Of a DNA stretch of 64,000 nucleotides, positions 7,877 through 15,471 are shown piece after piece; the first letter of the stretch is position 1; the number at the start of each line of letters is the position of its first letter. The notes under the pieces were generated by a model that saw nothing but the letters and a program-made list of their open reading frames with translations, made no database searches and had not been told where the DNA came from. The stretch covers positions 2,743,001 through 2,807,000 of the forward strand of contig JBAGRR010000001.1 of NCBI GenBank assembly GCA_036924835.1. Direction: 5' to 3'. A program made the position numbers and the translations under genes. The DNA is from Nitrobacteraceae bacterium AZCC 1564. Its GTDB lineage: Bacteria; Pseudomonadota; Alphaproteobacteria; Rhizobiales; Xanthobacteraceae.

Positions 7877-7992
7877 TCAGAGACGGCTACCGCTCGACCG
7901 ATCTCCCTGCGGATGATTTCCTCATGCGCGCACAACGGGGTTTGGTCCAGCTTCGCAGGGAGCGCGCGCTTGCAAGGAAAGCCATGCACTAA
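7792..7992 (+). CDS. Possible small basic protein
   Basis: A 66-residue open frame rich in Arg and Leu (RDILRHCLLLRRLIRDGYRS), predicted helical. It overlaps the candidate at 7730 in another frame and has no good ribosome site of its own, so the two may be parts of one gene separated by a frameshift. Confidence 0.35.
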   Translation: MDYSLSPLESIVVRKRDILRHCLLLRRLIRDGYRSTDLPADDFLMRAQRGLVQLRRERALARKAMH

Positions 7993-8329
7993 ATCAGAAC
8001 GGCGGCGGTTGAACTCGCAGGCGAGCTTGCGCTTGCGCATGTTCATGTCGGCAGGAACTCGGCGGATGTCGAAGTGAGAGTCAACATTCCAAATCGCGGA
8101 GGTTGACCCAGATCACAGTCCACACCTCACTATCGCTATGGCGGGATTATCCGGATTGAACCGCGACGATGCTAAAATTACGCCCTTGATTGTTTTGCAT
8201 TTCCTAATTTCTCAGCCGGCCGCCTTAACCCATGAGTAAGGACACCGCACCTAGAACGTTGATAGGCCTTCTTCCGCCTAGGATCGGACAACGTTCGGTT
8301 GCATTGTCCGCCCGCAGTGGGAAGTTGGA

Positions 8330-8578
8330 ATGCAAGGCTACAAGATCAAACGCGCCGGTCGCGAGTTTGTCGTTTACGTCGGTGACAGTGAGATCCTCAA
8401 ATGCGCGACGAAACGAGAAGCGCAGAAAGCAATTAGCTATGCGTGGCACGGCCCCACTGGTCATTCTATGACCAAGAAACAATCCGTTAGCTTCGGTTGG
8501 ATTCTCGGCGGAGTTTTGGTTCTGGCCCTCGCGCTGCTCTATACGTACCATTTGAGCAACGTGCATGGCGCGCTTTAG
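8330..8578 (+). CDS. Small membrane-anchored protein
   Basis: An 82-residue open frame after GGGAAG. Residues 1-46 are basic and soluble (a short YKIKRAG-FVVYVGD segment reads like a small beta hairpin); residues 53-75 form one hydrophobic segment (GWILGGVLVLALALLY). An internal ATG at 8468 would give a 36-residue membrane peptide alone. No family recognised. Confidence 0.45.
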   Translation: MQGYKIKRAGREFVVYVGDSEILKCATKREAQKAISYAWHGPTGHSMTKKQSVSFGWILGGVLVLALALLYTYHLSNVHGAL

Positions 8579-8596
8579 CCCAATCCATTCTACCAT

Positions 8597-8803
8597 TCAC
8601 AAGATTGGGCTGAGCTGATCTTCTGTCACAATCCGCTCAACGTTGTCGCTCTTACTCCTGATGCGGTAGCGTATGCGCATATCAGCCTCGATCGGCATCC
8701 TTGAGATCACGGTGTAGATATTGGATTGAACGTTGTCCGAGCGCCCCTGCGGCCCCTGGTGTTGATGATAGACATCTTCATCTTTCAGAAAGACCTGCGC
8801 CAT
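8597..8803 (-). CDS. Conserved small protein of unknown function
   Basis: A 68-residue soluble protein beginning MAQVFLKDEDVYHQHQ, with alternating hydrophobic residues (ADMRIRYRIRSKSDNVERIV) suggesting beta structure in the C-terminal half. Codon use is typical of coding sequence. It ends 18 bp from the convergent candidate at 8330-8578. Not recognised. Confidence 0.55.
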   Translation of the reverse strand: MAQVFLKDEDVYHQHQGPQGRSDNVQSNIYTVISRMPIEADMRIRYRIRSKSDNVERIVTEDQLSPIL

Positions 8804-8854
8804 TTATCTCACTCCCGCTGTCCGAGTTGGTGCCAAAACTCCATACAAGGCAAA

Positions 8855-8880
8855 AAACCCCGTCACTGCTGACGGGGTTT
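8855..8880 (-). terminator. Terminator of second cspA gene
   Basis: AAACCCCGTC and GACGGGGTTT arms around ACTGCT. On the minus strand the hairpin is followed by six T, and it sits 95 bp beyond the csp stop. Confidence 0.75.
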
Positions 8881-9358
8881 CATCAAATCGTTCCAATACA
8901 TCCGTGAAACGACTTTAGGCCAGCTTGAAGGGCGCCATTCCGGTACATCCGCGGAATAGCGTCCAAACTGTCCGCTAGATTAGGGCGAGATTTTCCGCGC
9001 TGACTTTGCCACGCATCTGGTCGACCTTAGTTTCATAGGAGACCTTTTGACCTTCAGCGAGGCCGGTCAGGCCTGCCCGCTCCACTGCGCTGATATGAAC
9101 GAACACATCGGCGCCGCTGCCGTTCGGCTGAATGAAACCAAAGCCTTTTTGGCCGTTGAACCACTTTACTGTACCTGTTGTCATTTGCTTTTCCTCTAGG
9201 CGCACAGATGCGCGTTGTCGCGCAAGATTGCGCGAACCTATCCAATTTTCAGCGATGTCTTTGGAAAGGGGCCAGAGGCGCGTTAACAAAAATCAGTGCC
9301 AGCAATCGAATGACGACACCTTAGCAGGTTAGGCCGAGAAAGCCAGAACTCAATTGTG
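8857..9358 (-). repeat. Segmental duplication, cspA locus copy 2
   Basis: Second copy of the 500-bp csp segment at 5141-5640, in the same orientation 3.7 kb away. Leader, gene and downstream hairpin are all retained. Confidence 0.85.
8975..9184 (-). CDS. cspA: Cold-shock domain protein (CspA family), copy 2
   Basis: A 69-residue cold-shock protein with RNP1 KGFGFI and RNP2 VFVHIS at the same positions as copy 1. Differences are confined to the loop after residue 20 (NGSGAD for NDGGTD) and the C-terminal third. The ATG at 9184 follows GAGGAAAAG. Both copies keep all RNA-binding aromatics, so both should be functional. Confidence 0.93.
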   Translation of the reverse strand: MTTGTVKWFNGQKGFGFIQPNGSGADVFVHISAVERAGLTGLAEGQKVSYETKVDQMRGKVSAENLALI

Positions 9359-9442
9359 TTCATGGAAAGGCCCTCGTCTTGGCTTTCCTCGTAATGTGGG
9401 CCGGATACCCCATATAAAAGGCTACGACGGAAAGCGGGTGAG

Positions 9443-9676
9443 ATGACAAAGCAACCAACTGCCTCCCACATCGCGCGTACCGAACGCATGCGCATCGCGG
9501 CTCAATCCGGCGCTGAAGCGCGCGCGCACTTCCAGGCTCAAGATATTGCTATCCGTAAGAATATGGAGCGGCTTCGTGCAATCCGCCTGGCCAAGGAGGC
9601 CGAAGATGCTGCTATCGCTCCGAAGCTGGCTGCGAAGCCCCGCCTATCGAGGAAACGAAACTCTAAACTTACATAG
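9443..9676 (+). CDS. Small basic helical protein
   Basis: A 77-residue protein, strongly helical and basic, with an Ala/Arg/Lys-rich C-terminus (KLAAKPRLSRKRNSK). The composition suggests nucleic-acid binding, but no motif supports a specific role. The ATG lies next to a purine-rich GGAAAGCGGGTGAG. Not recognised. Confidence 0.55.
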   Translation: MTKQPTASHIARTERMRIAAQSGAEARAHFQAQDIAIRKNMERLRAIRLAKEAEDAAIAPKLAAKPRLSRKRNSKLT

Positions 9677-9918
9677 CTCGACAAAGCTGCGCCGTTTCCG
9701 CATTCTCATCTGAGAGAAGAAGCTCTTCCGTAACAGCGGCTCGGATCGCATTCTTAAAAACTTTACGCATGAGCTTCCATTCCGCTCGGCTTCGGCACGC
9801 TTGCCAATAAGTTCCAGACGGCCAAGAATTCTTTCGACTAGCTTCGCTCGTCTTTGAAGCGCATAGTGGTTTATCGCCGCAAGGATCCTGGCATCCGGTG
9901 ACTGAGAGACCGCTCGCG

Positions 9919-9937
9919 CTCCCGCCTGCAAAGGGAG
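9919..9937 (+). promoter_or_regulatory. Hairpin sequestering the ribosome-binding site, copy 2
   Basis: CTCCC (9919-9923) pairs with the Shine-Dalgarno GGGAG (9933-9937) of the gene at 9945. Loop GCCTGCAAA and upstream GACTGAGAGACCG match the other two copies. Confidence 0.5.
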
Positions 9938-9944
9938 TGCAGCT

Positions 9945-10205
9945 ATGACGGCCATTGTTTATCCGATCCATTTTCAGCGAAGATTCGAACGACGTTGGGC
10001 AAACCAAGTGGCGCGCCATGCGGTCGTTCGAAAGTCACGGCCGGAGGGCACCGATACATGTGCTTGTGGACACGATGTGACGGCACCTTACAGTTCTAAT
10101 TATACATCAAAAGCGGTAATCAATCGTTGGCACTGCTTGGCTTGCGGTGCGGATTGGAGGACGAGCGCTGATGTTCGTCGTCGTGTTTCGGACTTAGGCG
10201 AATGA
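9945..10205 (+). CDS. Small zinc-ribbon-like protein, copy 2
   Basis: An 86-residue paralogue of the proteins at 6153 and 13206. Cysteine pairs are C39-x-C41-G and C64-x2-C67-G. It is the most divergent of the three and has an extra C-terminal tail (DVRRRVSDLGE). Its stop overlaps the next start as ATGA, so here the zinc-ribbon gene is coupled to a SANT/GcrA-like gene and not to the secreted-protein cassette. Confidence 0.75.
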   Translation: MTAIVYPIHFQRRFERRWANQVARHAVVRKSRPEGTDTCACGHDVTAPYSSNYTSKAVINRWHCLACGADWRTSADVRRRVSDLGE

Positions 10206-10435
10206 GAAGCCGTGCCTGGACCGCCGCAGAAACTGAACAATTACGAAAACTGGTTCAAGATGGTATCAGTCCCGCCAGGGCCTCGGTTTACTTCGATCGA
10301 CCGACAGCGTCAGTGCAGCACTATGCTGCCCGATCTGGATTTCCGTTCACTCACATCCGTGAATTGAAGCGGGACAGACAAAAGAAAGAGGACGCAATCA
10401 GGGCCAAGCTGGGACTGCCTCGGCCATACCGATGA
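10202..10435 (+). CDS. SANT/GcrA-like small DNA-binding protein, copy 1
   Basis: A 77-residue protein. Residues 5-48 (WTAAETEQLRKLV-GISPARASVYFDRPTASVQHYA) follow the pattern of a Myb/SANT or GcrA-type three-helix fold: tryptophan start, acidic first helix, then A-x2-F-xR-x3-SV. A basic tail follows. A paralogue is at 11188. It is translationally coupled to the zinc-ribbon gene. A DNA-binding role is inferred from the fold pattern only. Confidence 0.65.
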   Translation: MRSRAWTAAETEQLRKLVQDGISPARASVYFDRPTASVQHYAARSGFPFTHIRELKRDRQKKEDAIRAKLGLPRPYR

Positions 10436-10480
10436 AGCCGAATCTGATCTGCGAGACTCCAACCGACCGAGGAGAAACTC

Positions 10481-10693
10481 ATGCCTTTCGTCGAAATATC
10501 GCGGGACGAGTTCGCCAAAATTGCCGATCAAGTTGAGGATCGGGCCTACACGCTGCCTGCTGGTCCTGAACGGACAGACGTGCTCCTGCAGGCTTACAGC
10601 ATGCAGACGTTGGTAAACCGAGCCCAATGGGACGACAAAATTGTATTCAGAGCCGAAATGTTCGCGAAGCCTGAAAAGTTAAAGCCCTCATGA
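10481..10693 (+). CDS. Conserved small protein of unknown function
   Basis: A 70-residue acidic to neutral helical protein (EISRDEFAKIADQVEDRA) starting at an ATG 6 bp after GAGGAG, a good ribosome site. It follows the SANT-like gene by 45 bp, probably in one transcript. Not recognised. Confidence 0.6.
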   Translation: MPFVEISRDEFAKIADQVEDRAYTLPAGPERTDVLLQAYSMQTLVNRAQWDDKIVFRAEMFAKPEKLKPS

Positions 10694-10721
10694 ACCCGCG
10701 TGTTCGACGGTCAAGTCTCTA

Positions 10722-10865
10722 ATGCAAAGTCCGATTCGAAAAGCCGACCTCGCGAAAGGCGTTTTGCTGGGACTCGTCGCAGGCTTGTTATTAGTCGCTG
10801 GGATCACAGGCGTGGCGGTTTATTTCTTCCCCGAGCTAATTGTTGGCTCACCACCACCTCGCTAG
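10722..10865 (+). CDS. 47-residue single-span membrane protein
   Basis: A small gene in the gap between two larger ones. The product is a basic N-terminus (MQSPIRKADLAKG) followed by one hydrophobic span, residues 14-36 (VLLGLVAGLLLVAGITGVAVYFF), and a short proline-rich tail. The arrangement predicts N-in topology. No strong ribosome site, but the coding pattern and location in a tight gene row support it. Confidence 0.5.
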   Translation: MQSPIRKADLAKGVLLGLVAGLLLVAGITGVAVYFFPELIVGSPPPR

Positions 10866-10990
10866 GGCACCGGCCCTCCGCCGCCCGCTCTCTCAGCCTT
10901 CATTCGCTGCCGTTACGTGGGTTTTGGCTGGAACTAAGTTCCGCCCTGGGAATTGAATCTGCCGAAAATTGCATCGCTAAGATTGCGGCA

Positions 10991-11191
10991 ATGAAAACGT
11001 CAGAAATCTACCGAGAGAACGCTGAGAACTGCCTGCAGCTTTCAGAGCGTGCAACGTCCGAGCCGGCTGCGAAACGCTATCGACGAATGGCTAAGGCTTG
11101 GATAGCCCTTGCCGACGAACAAGATTGGCTTGATGGCGAAATTAGTTTCGCCGCATCCGCGGCCCTGTCTCGCGAGACGAGGCCGCAATGA
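10991..11191 (+). CDS. Conserved small helical protein
   Basis: A 66-residue protein (MKTSEIYRENAENCLQLSERA) of a type I associate with Bradyrhizobium relatives, where related sequences share YRENAENC and an RM-KAW-LAEEQ-WLDGE stretch. It is almost all helix. The ATG at 10991 is chosen over the longer frame from 10700 because conservation starts here. The stop overlaps the next start as ATGA. Function unknown. Confidence 0.65.
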   Translation: MKTSEIYRENAENCLQLSERATSEPAAKRYRRMAKAWIALADEQDWLDGEISFAASAALSRETRPQ

Positions 11192-11541
11192 AACATCCAA
11201 CGAGCAGAAGCTGGACGCCCGAGGATATCGAGAAGCTGCGTCACTTCGTTGAGACTGGCGTTTCGCCTGCGCGAACGGCGGCACACTTCAAGCGATCGAT
11301 GGTTTCGGTTCAAGCGAGAGCGCGGCAGGAAGGCTTTCCGGATCGGCGGTATCTGCAAAGAGAAGGCGAGCCTTATCGCTGTGTCTCAGTGAGGTTCGCC
11401 CCCCTCAGCCTCAAATTTTCTTTTCGGTTTCGAAGGCACGTCCCCGGCGCGGTAGGCGCGACCCACCGCCCGAGCTTTTTTTACCCTCCCCGACGGCCTG
11501 TTGAGTTACTCTCAGATCCGGCCGTGGAGGATAGACGATGA
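11188..11541 (+). CDS. SANT/GcrA-like small DNA-binding protein, copy 2, long tail
   Basis: A 117-residue protein. Residues 9-53 (WTPEDIEKLRHFV-GVSPARTAAHFKRSMVSVQARA) repeat the SANT/GcrA-like pattern of copy 1 at 10202. After residue 60 the sequence becomes a basic, proline-rich tail not seen in copy 1, which might reflect an old frameshift. However, the stop overlaps the next start as ATGA and the first ATG overlaps the previous stop, so the present frame fits the operon. Confidence 0.55.
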   Translation: MKHPTSRSWTPEDIEKLRHFVETGVSPARTAAHFKRSMVSVQARARQEGFPDRRYLQREGEPYRCVSVRFAPLSLKFSFRFRRHVPGAVGATHRPSFFYPPRRPVELLSDPAVEDRR

Positions 11542-11726
11542 CAGGCGACGGAAACAATCGAGGACAGCCGGATCGCAGTAAGGTCAATGTCAATGAGCCA
11601 TATGAGGTCAGATACTGGATGGACCGTCTGCGGTGCACAGAAGAAGAGCTGAAAAACGCTGTTCGTGCAGTTGGGGTAAATGTGTCTGCGGTTGAAGACT
11701 TCATCGAGAAGAAGAAGCGCAGGTGA
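11538..11726 (+). CDS. DUF3606 domain protein
   Basis: A 62-residue protein matching the short DUF3606 pattern: DRSKVNVNEPYEVRYWMDRLRCTEEELKNAV with the conserved VN-(x)4-YEVRYW and a C-terminal AVE-(F/Y)(I/L). The whole protein is the domain, the usual length. The ATG follows GGAGG at suitable spacing. It is the last gene of the coupled row 10991-11726. The role of the family is unknown. Confidence 0.8.
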   Translation: MTGDGNNRGQPDRSKVNVNEPYEVRYWMDRLRCTEEELKNAVRAVGVNVSAVEDFIEKKKRR

Positions 11727-12235
11727 TCGACCCTATCTGGTCGCATGCAGCGCTCACACACAGGGCTACCCGCAAGCTGCTCTCGCCCCAGACCAACAGG
11801 GCCGCGCCATATGGGCAGGTCGTACCACGTGCGATATTCGTCGTTCTGACAACTCCTAGCATCACGCTCGGTGTGCCCTGACGTGTTTATTCCCGATCGC
11901 TCTGCGGCGGTCGTTGCTGAAGCGCGGGAGGAACAAACCCCATTTATTGCTGTTCGTTCGGAGCCTGCAGAGTTAGTCGGCTCGACCGGAGCAGATCGAT
12001 GGCTAAGATCCGCCTTAGCAAGTGTGCTCTTGAGCGCCTCGCCCTTGCCGAAATCAGGTCTCAAGTAGGACGCGAGCAGATCGTCGCGGTCGAAATCGAA
12101 TACGCTCCGTGCCGCAGTGATGGGAATTGGCGCATTTCAAACCAATTTTGTTGATCATGTTTATGGAGCTATTCCAATCGGAAAGGCGCACAGTAGGCAC
12201 GCATTTAGATGCGTCACGTAGAGCGGAGCGGGTCA
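11727..12235. other. Intergenic stretch, no supported gene
   Basis: Open frames here overlap each other on both strands without a good ribosome site. GGAAC (11930-11934) and GTT (11952-11954) are 17 bp apart, resembling an alphaproteobacterial EcfG general-stress promoter, but the nearest start is 280 bp away. Confidence 0.35.
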
Positions 12236-12493
12236 ATGACCACTAGAACGCGACGGGAAATTGTCACCTTCAAGCATCCAGCACGCATCAAGGGAGTTGA
12301 TCGAATCATCCCGGCAGGAAGCTATGAAATTGTTACGGACGAAGAAATGATCGAGGGGATTTCCTACCCTGTTTATCGGCGCGTTGCCACGTTGATCCTG
12401 TTACCAAGCGAGCGTGGGTCATCTATGGAAATGATCTCTATCGGATCTATTGATTTATCGGACGCGCAATTGGCGGACGTGAGTATGCCATGA
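12236..12493 (+). CDS. Conserved small protein of unknown function
   Basis: An 85-residue protein, mostly beta by pattern (REIVTFKHPARIKGVDRIIPAGSYEIVTDEE), starting at an ATG after GCGGAGCGGG; the upstream in-frame start at 12209 has no such site. Related short proteins are frequent in Bradyrhizobium relatives as far as I recall. The stop overlaps the start of the decayed gene at 12490 as ATGA, so this was once a two-gene unit. Confidence 0.65.
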   Translation: MTTRTRREIVTFKHPARIKGVDRIIPAGSYEIVTDEEMIEGISYPVYRRVATLILLPSERGSSMEMISIGSIDLSDAQLADVSMP

Positions 12494-12711
12494 ACGATTA
12501 TCCGGCTGATCTTGATGCGCATCGGGGAACGACTGCACAGAGGGCAGCATTCTCCGCCGCTTGCTCGCGGAAGCGGAGCGGCATTCAACGTTCGTGCGCA
12601 AACGGCAAGTCGAGATCGAGGCGCAGCTTATAAGCACGTCTACAACAACATGGGCAGAGGGCTAAGGCGGGCTACCTGCTAAAGGCTTGGCTTCGAGATA
12701 ACTGTCGATGA
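12490..12711 (+). pseudogene. Frameshifted paralogue of the 6968-7267 gene
   Basis: The ATG at 12490 reads MNDYPADLDAHRGTTAQ, then a frameshift near 12550 leads to RRLLAEAERHSTFVRKR and QVEIEAQLIS, and a second shift near 12660 leads to AKAGYLLKAW before a stop. Piece by piece this follows the intact 99-residue product encoded at 6968-7267. At least two indels make it a pseudogene. Confidence 0.7.
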
Positions 12712-13087
12712 GCTAGTCTTCACGACGGAAGCAGTCGAAGATTCGTGTTAGCGCGACGTAATCTGGCATCATGGTAGCGACCTAGCGGCTCAGGGTGTCT
12801 CGATACTCAGCCGCGCTCAACCAAAAAAAGACAGCCGATACGAGATAGCTGTTGTGAGCTTTTATTCCGCCCGCGTTGTCATGGGCATCCTGCTGATCGC
12901 GATTGTCGATCCCCTCCTCCCGCGCTACGCGGCGGCTATGGGTGATCTAAGGTTCTGTGCCGCTGTGCTGAAACGCGGGTTGTCGGCGTTGACGCCGTGA
13001 AAAGCCCCCCGGAGCGATTCAGGGTCGAGGACATCCAGTCGTTGGCATAATAGTCTCTCGTACTCCCCATTGGTTCCTTGGAAGCCA
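12712..13087. other. Intergenic stretch, no supported gene
   Basis: Between the pseudogene and the second cassette. A 49-codon GTG frame at 12853-13002 has one hydrophobic segment but no ribosome site and is not accepted. Nothing else seen. Confidence 0.4.
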
Positions 13088-13179
13088 CCAAATAAATGAC
13101 TCGCTATTTGCAAACATTGGGCCAACAATTGAGGCATCGCTGTGCGCAATTTTGTTCGGTGACTGAGAGACCGGTTGTG

Positions 13180-13198
13180 CTCCCACCTGCAAAGGGAG
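13180..13198 (+). promoter_or_regulatory. Hairpin sequestering the ribosome-binding site, copy 3
   Basis: CTCCC (13180-13184) pairs with GGGAG (13194-13198), the Shine-Dalgarno of the GTG start at 13206. The loop is ACCTGCAAA. Third instance of the same arrangement. Confidence 0.5.
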
Positions 13199-13205
13199 AC
13201 CAGCC

Positions 13206-13439
13206 GTGAACGAGATAATATACCCGATTCATTTTCACCGAAAATTCGAACGCAACTGGGCGAGTCGCGTGGCTCGTGAAGCCCCGGTGCGAAGATCGCG
13301 ACCGGAAGGCACGGATACCTGCCATTGTGGCGAGAGCATAACTGCGCCCTATAGTTCGAATTACTCCCCCGATGCCGTAGTGAACAAATGGCACTGTTCC
13401 GCTTGTGGTAGGCGGTGGACGACTACTGCCGGCATTTAG
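13206..13439 (+). CDS. Small zinc-ribbon-like protein, copy 3
   Basis: A 77-residue paralogue of 6153 (about 80% identical) and 9945. Cysteines are C39-x-C41-G and C64-x2-C67-G; one pair has His before the second Cys (CHCG). The GTG start after GGGAG is the same in copy 1. First gene of cassette copy 2. Confidence 0.75.
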   Translation: MNEIIYPIHFHRKFERNWASRVAREAPVRRSRPEGTDTCHCGESITAPYSSNYSPDAVVNKWHCSACGRRWTTTAGI

Positions 13440-13611
13440 CGCGTGCTCCTCCTATGTCTCCGAATCTAGTTTCAGCACCTCAAAGGCCAGTTTGGAACTA
13501 TCTTCTATTTCGATTTCATTGCTTTTGCCCTCGGAGGCTTAAGGTCGTTACCAATCGAGCCTTCTCCAGATCGAACCTGCGTCCGTCCCGTTCAATGAAG
13601 AGGCATGTCAG

Positions 13612-13803
13612 ATGATTTCCTACAAAACAAATGCTCGCAAAGCTCTTCTTCCTAAGGAGCCGATCGAAAACCCGCGCAGCCTAACTGCAGAGCTCGCAGA
13701 ACTGTCGCTGTTACGGGAAAAAATTCGATTGGCTGAGGCGCGAATCCAACAAAGAAGGTGCTCGATGTTATTCGCCCCACCAAGACGCGCTCCGCGGTCG
13801 TGA
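13612..13803 (+). CDS. Small basic helical protein, copy 2
   Basis: A 63-residue paralogue of 6471-6662, beginning MISYKTNARKALLPKE at an ATG. The leucine-rich helix is conserved and the C-terminus is basic and proline-rich. The stop overlaps the next gene's GTG start as GTGA, mirroring the ATGA of copy 1. Confidence 0.7.
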   Translation: MISYKTNARKALLPKEPIENPRSLTAELAELSLLREKIRLAEARIQQRRCSMLFAPPRRAPRS

Positions 13804-14039
13804 GGCATCTCCTCTCCTTCGCGATGATGACGGTTCTGGTAGCTATCGGCGCAGATGCTCAGGAATTAAATTGCGCGGACTTCCAGCGGATACCGAATGG
13901 CTTGTGGATCCCAATCAGGCAGCTATTAATTACCGCGCCCGCTGGCAACGTCCTCATTGGCCCGGGCAACGCCTTCGATCCGGGCATTCCTTTTAAAGGA
14001 ATCGATTTCGCAACGCTGCTGAATGCCAAGTGCGAATAG
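13800..14039 (+). CDS. Small secreted two-cysteine protein, copy 2
   Basis: A 79-residue precursor starting at GTG 13800. Signal peptide ends about GADA at residue 20; the mature part is almost the same as that of 6659-6898, with Cys25 and Cys78 kept. The upstream in-frame ATG at 13758 lies inside the previous gene and is not conserved in copy 1, so it is rejected. Confidence 0.7.
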   Translation: MRHLLSFAMMTVLVAIGADAQELNCADFQRIPNGLWIPIRQLLITAPAGNVLIGPGNAFDPGIPFKGIDFATLLNAKCE

Positions 14040-14291
14040 CGCAAACATATCGGCTTCATGTCCGGCACAGTTGGCCGACCACCGGTATCCGAGCTCTTTG
14101 CGGGGCTGGGCGCGCGCGAGGTATCCCGGTGCGATCGAGTGTCGCTGACAGAGTAGGCTCGACCGGCTGCAAAGCGCTTGCTCGCGGATTAGCTCGCGGA
14201 ACAGCGTCTGGCAAAAAAGATCACAAAACGAGCTGACGTTAGAGAATTGTCCTGCCTTCTCTAACTGCCGCTCCGGCGGAATCAGCCCTTC

Positions 14292-14522
14292 TTAGGCGTA
14301 TGGCGGTACTTCTACCAAGGTACCGATCAGACGTAAGAGGGCTTGCTGTTCAGGACTGTTAACATGACTCCTCAAGAATTCGCCCAACTCGATATGCGAT
14401 AGTCGCCCACCGGAGGGCGCATTCGGCTGATGGATCACAAAGGCGTTTCCAGTTGTGGGTTCGCGCCCCAGGAACCACGCGTCTCCATTCGGACTGCGAT
14501 AAAGTTCACGACGCTCTGACAT
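14292..14522 (-). CDS. Conserved small protein of unknown function
   Basis: A 76-residue soluble protein (MSERRELYRSPNGDAWFLGRE) with a beta-rich first half and the segment HQPNAPSGGRLSHIELGEFL followed by a C-terminal helix. The ATG at 14522 has a good AAGGAA ribosome site; the frame is open further upstream but without signs of coding. Similar short proteins are common in Bradyrhizobium relatives. No function known. Confidence 0.65.
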   Translation of the reverse strand: MSERRELYRSPNGDAWFLGREPTTGNAFVIHQPNAPSGGRLSHIELGEFLRSHVNSPEQQALLRLIGTLVEVPPYA

Positions 14523-14759
14523 GGCGATTCCTTGTTTGAAGTTACCCGAGCGAAGGAAATCATAGAACTCAAAGACGTGCTCGCACAGCAAGATACAAAG
14601 CTGAAGCACGGCAAGAACCGCTTGCGGCGATAGCCGCAATGGCCGAACTGCTCGAATCAACGGGCCGCCGCTGACCCGCCAACGCGATTTCGCGGGCGGT
14701 CTCGGCTATGCGGTTACCGATTCCCGTCTCCACTCAGAACCGCTGAAGATGGAGAACTG

Positions 14760-15098
14760 ATGGGAAAGATCCTAACATTCCCGAGGCAATCGATTGCGCC
14801 AATCACAGTGCGAAAAGGGCCGAAACATCCCATCAGCGTGGAGGTCCTGGATGAAGTTCGACCACGGCGCACGCGGTGGGCGGTGCAATTCGAGATCCAG
14901 GAAGCGTCGGGTTATGCGGCACTCGGTGGATTTACCGATGGCGCAGTCGCGGCTGGTCTCAGGCACCGCTTCTATGTAGGCAACACTCAGGCTGTTCGGC
15001 GGTTTGTCGCCGCAACTTCGGACCTCGTGGCAACTGGCCGGATCGCCCTATGGATCGACGGCGTGCGTGTGCAGCACCATATCAAGAAGCTAGCATAA
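14760..15098 (+). CDS. Hypothetical protein
   Basis: A 112-residue basic protein starting 5 bp after GGAG. The sequence (RWAVQFEIQEASGYAALGGFTDG, then FVAATSDLVATGRIALWIDGVRVQHHI) shows alternating patterns of a compact alpha/beta fold. It ends 6 bp before a GC-rich hairpin that could terminate it. Not recognised. Confidence 0.5.
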   Translation: MGKILTFPRQSIAPITVRKGPKHPISVEVLDEVRPRRTRWAVQFEIQEASGYAALGGFTDGAVAAGLRHRFYVGNTQAVRRFVAATSDLVATGRIALWIDGVRVQHHIKKLA

Positions 15099-15103
15099 AG
15101 AAA

Positions 15104-15130
15104 GGCCGGAGCGGATCACCCGCTCCGGCC
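15104..15130. terminator. GC-rich hairpin after the 14760 gene
   Basis: Perfect GGCCGGAGCGG and CCGCTCCGGCC arms around ATCAC. No T-run follows on the plus strand; on the minus strand TTTCTTT follows, so it may act in either or both directions. Confidence 0.55.
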
Positions 15131-15381
15131 CTCGGTCCGTCGCAAGGATCTCTCGAGAACATGATCGAGTGTTGCAAGAAGGGAGCCGAAGCGATCGGCT
15201 CACGACACCACAGCGACTGTTACGAACTGTTTCCGCGATGATGATGAAGCCAAAATCCATACTCGTCCGAGCATGGCTTCCGTTATGCGTGGCGACCCAC
15301 AAAATCTGTTGGGGCAGGCGTCGGGGCAGGGATCAGGAGTCGCTTAATATGTCAATGATTTCAATCGTTTAGCTTGGCGTC

Positions 15382-15400
15382 TGGCGGAGAGGGAGGGATT
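15382..15400 (-). repeat. tRNA 3' end direct repeat (candidate att site, right)
   Basis: The tRNA end and CCA, identical over 19 bases to 4672-4690. Island integration would have regenerated the tRNA here. Confidence 0.7.
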
Positions 15401-15471
15401 CGAACCCCCGATAGGCTTGCACCTATGCCGCATTTCGAGTGCGGTGCATTCAACCACTCTGCCACCTCTCC
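15382..15471 (-). tRNA. tRNA-Ser (anticodon CGA)
   Basis: Read on the minus strand the gene begins GGAGAGGTGGCAGAG and ends CCTCTCCG plus encoded CCA. The anticodon stem CCGCA/TGCGG encloses the loop CTCGAAA, so the anticodon is CGA, reading UCG. A long variable arm (ATAGGTGCAAGCCTAT) and the T-loop GGTTCGAATCC are present, as expected for a serine tRNA of 90 nt. Its 3' end is the right boundary of the proposed genomic island. Confidence 0.97.

Larger units (their letters stand above)
13088..14039 (+). repeat. Three-gene cassette, copy 2
   Basis: Second copy of the zinc-ribbon / basic helical / secreted-protein cassette (copy 1 at 6032-6898), same orientation, 7 kb apart. Nucleotide similarity also covers about 100 bp of upstream region. 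Confidence 0.85.

Noticed and set aside
11930-11954. GGAAC-N17-GTT, EcfG-like stress promoter
   Set aside because: No gene begins within 280 bp and the -10 match is short; too weak to annotate as a promoter.
11871-12068. 65-codon plus-strand frame
   Set aside because: Overlaps a longer minus-strand frame, has no ribosome site, and neither shows convincing protein character.
12853-13002. 49-codon GTG frame with a hydrophobic stretch
   Set aside because: No ribosome site, no paralogue in the island, and it lies in an otherwise decayed region.
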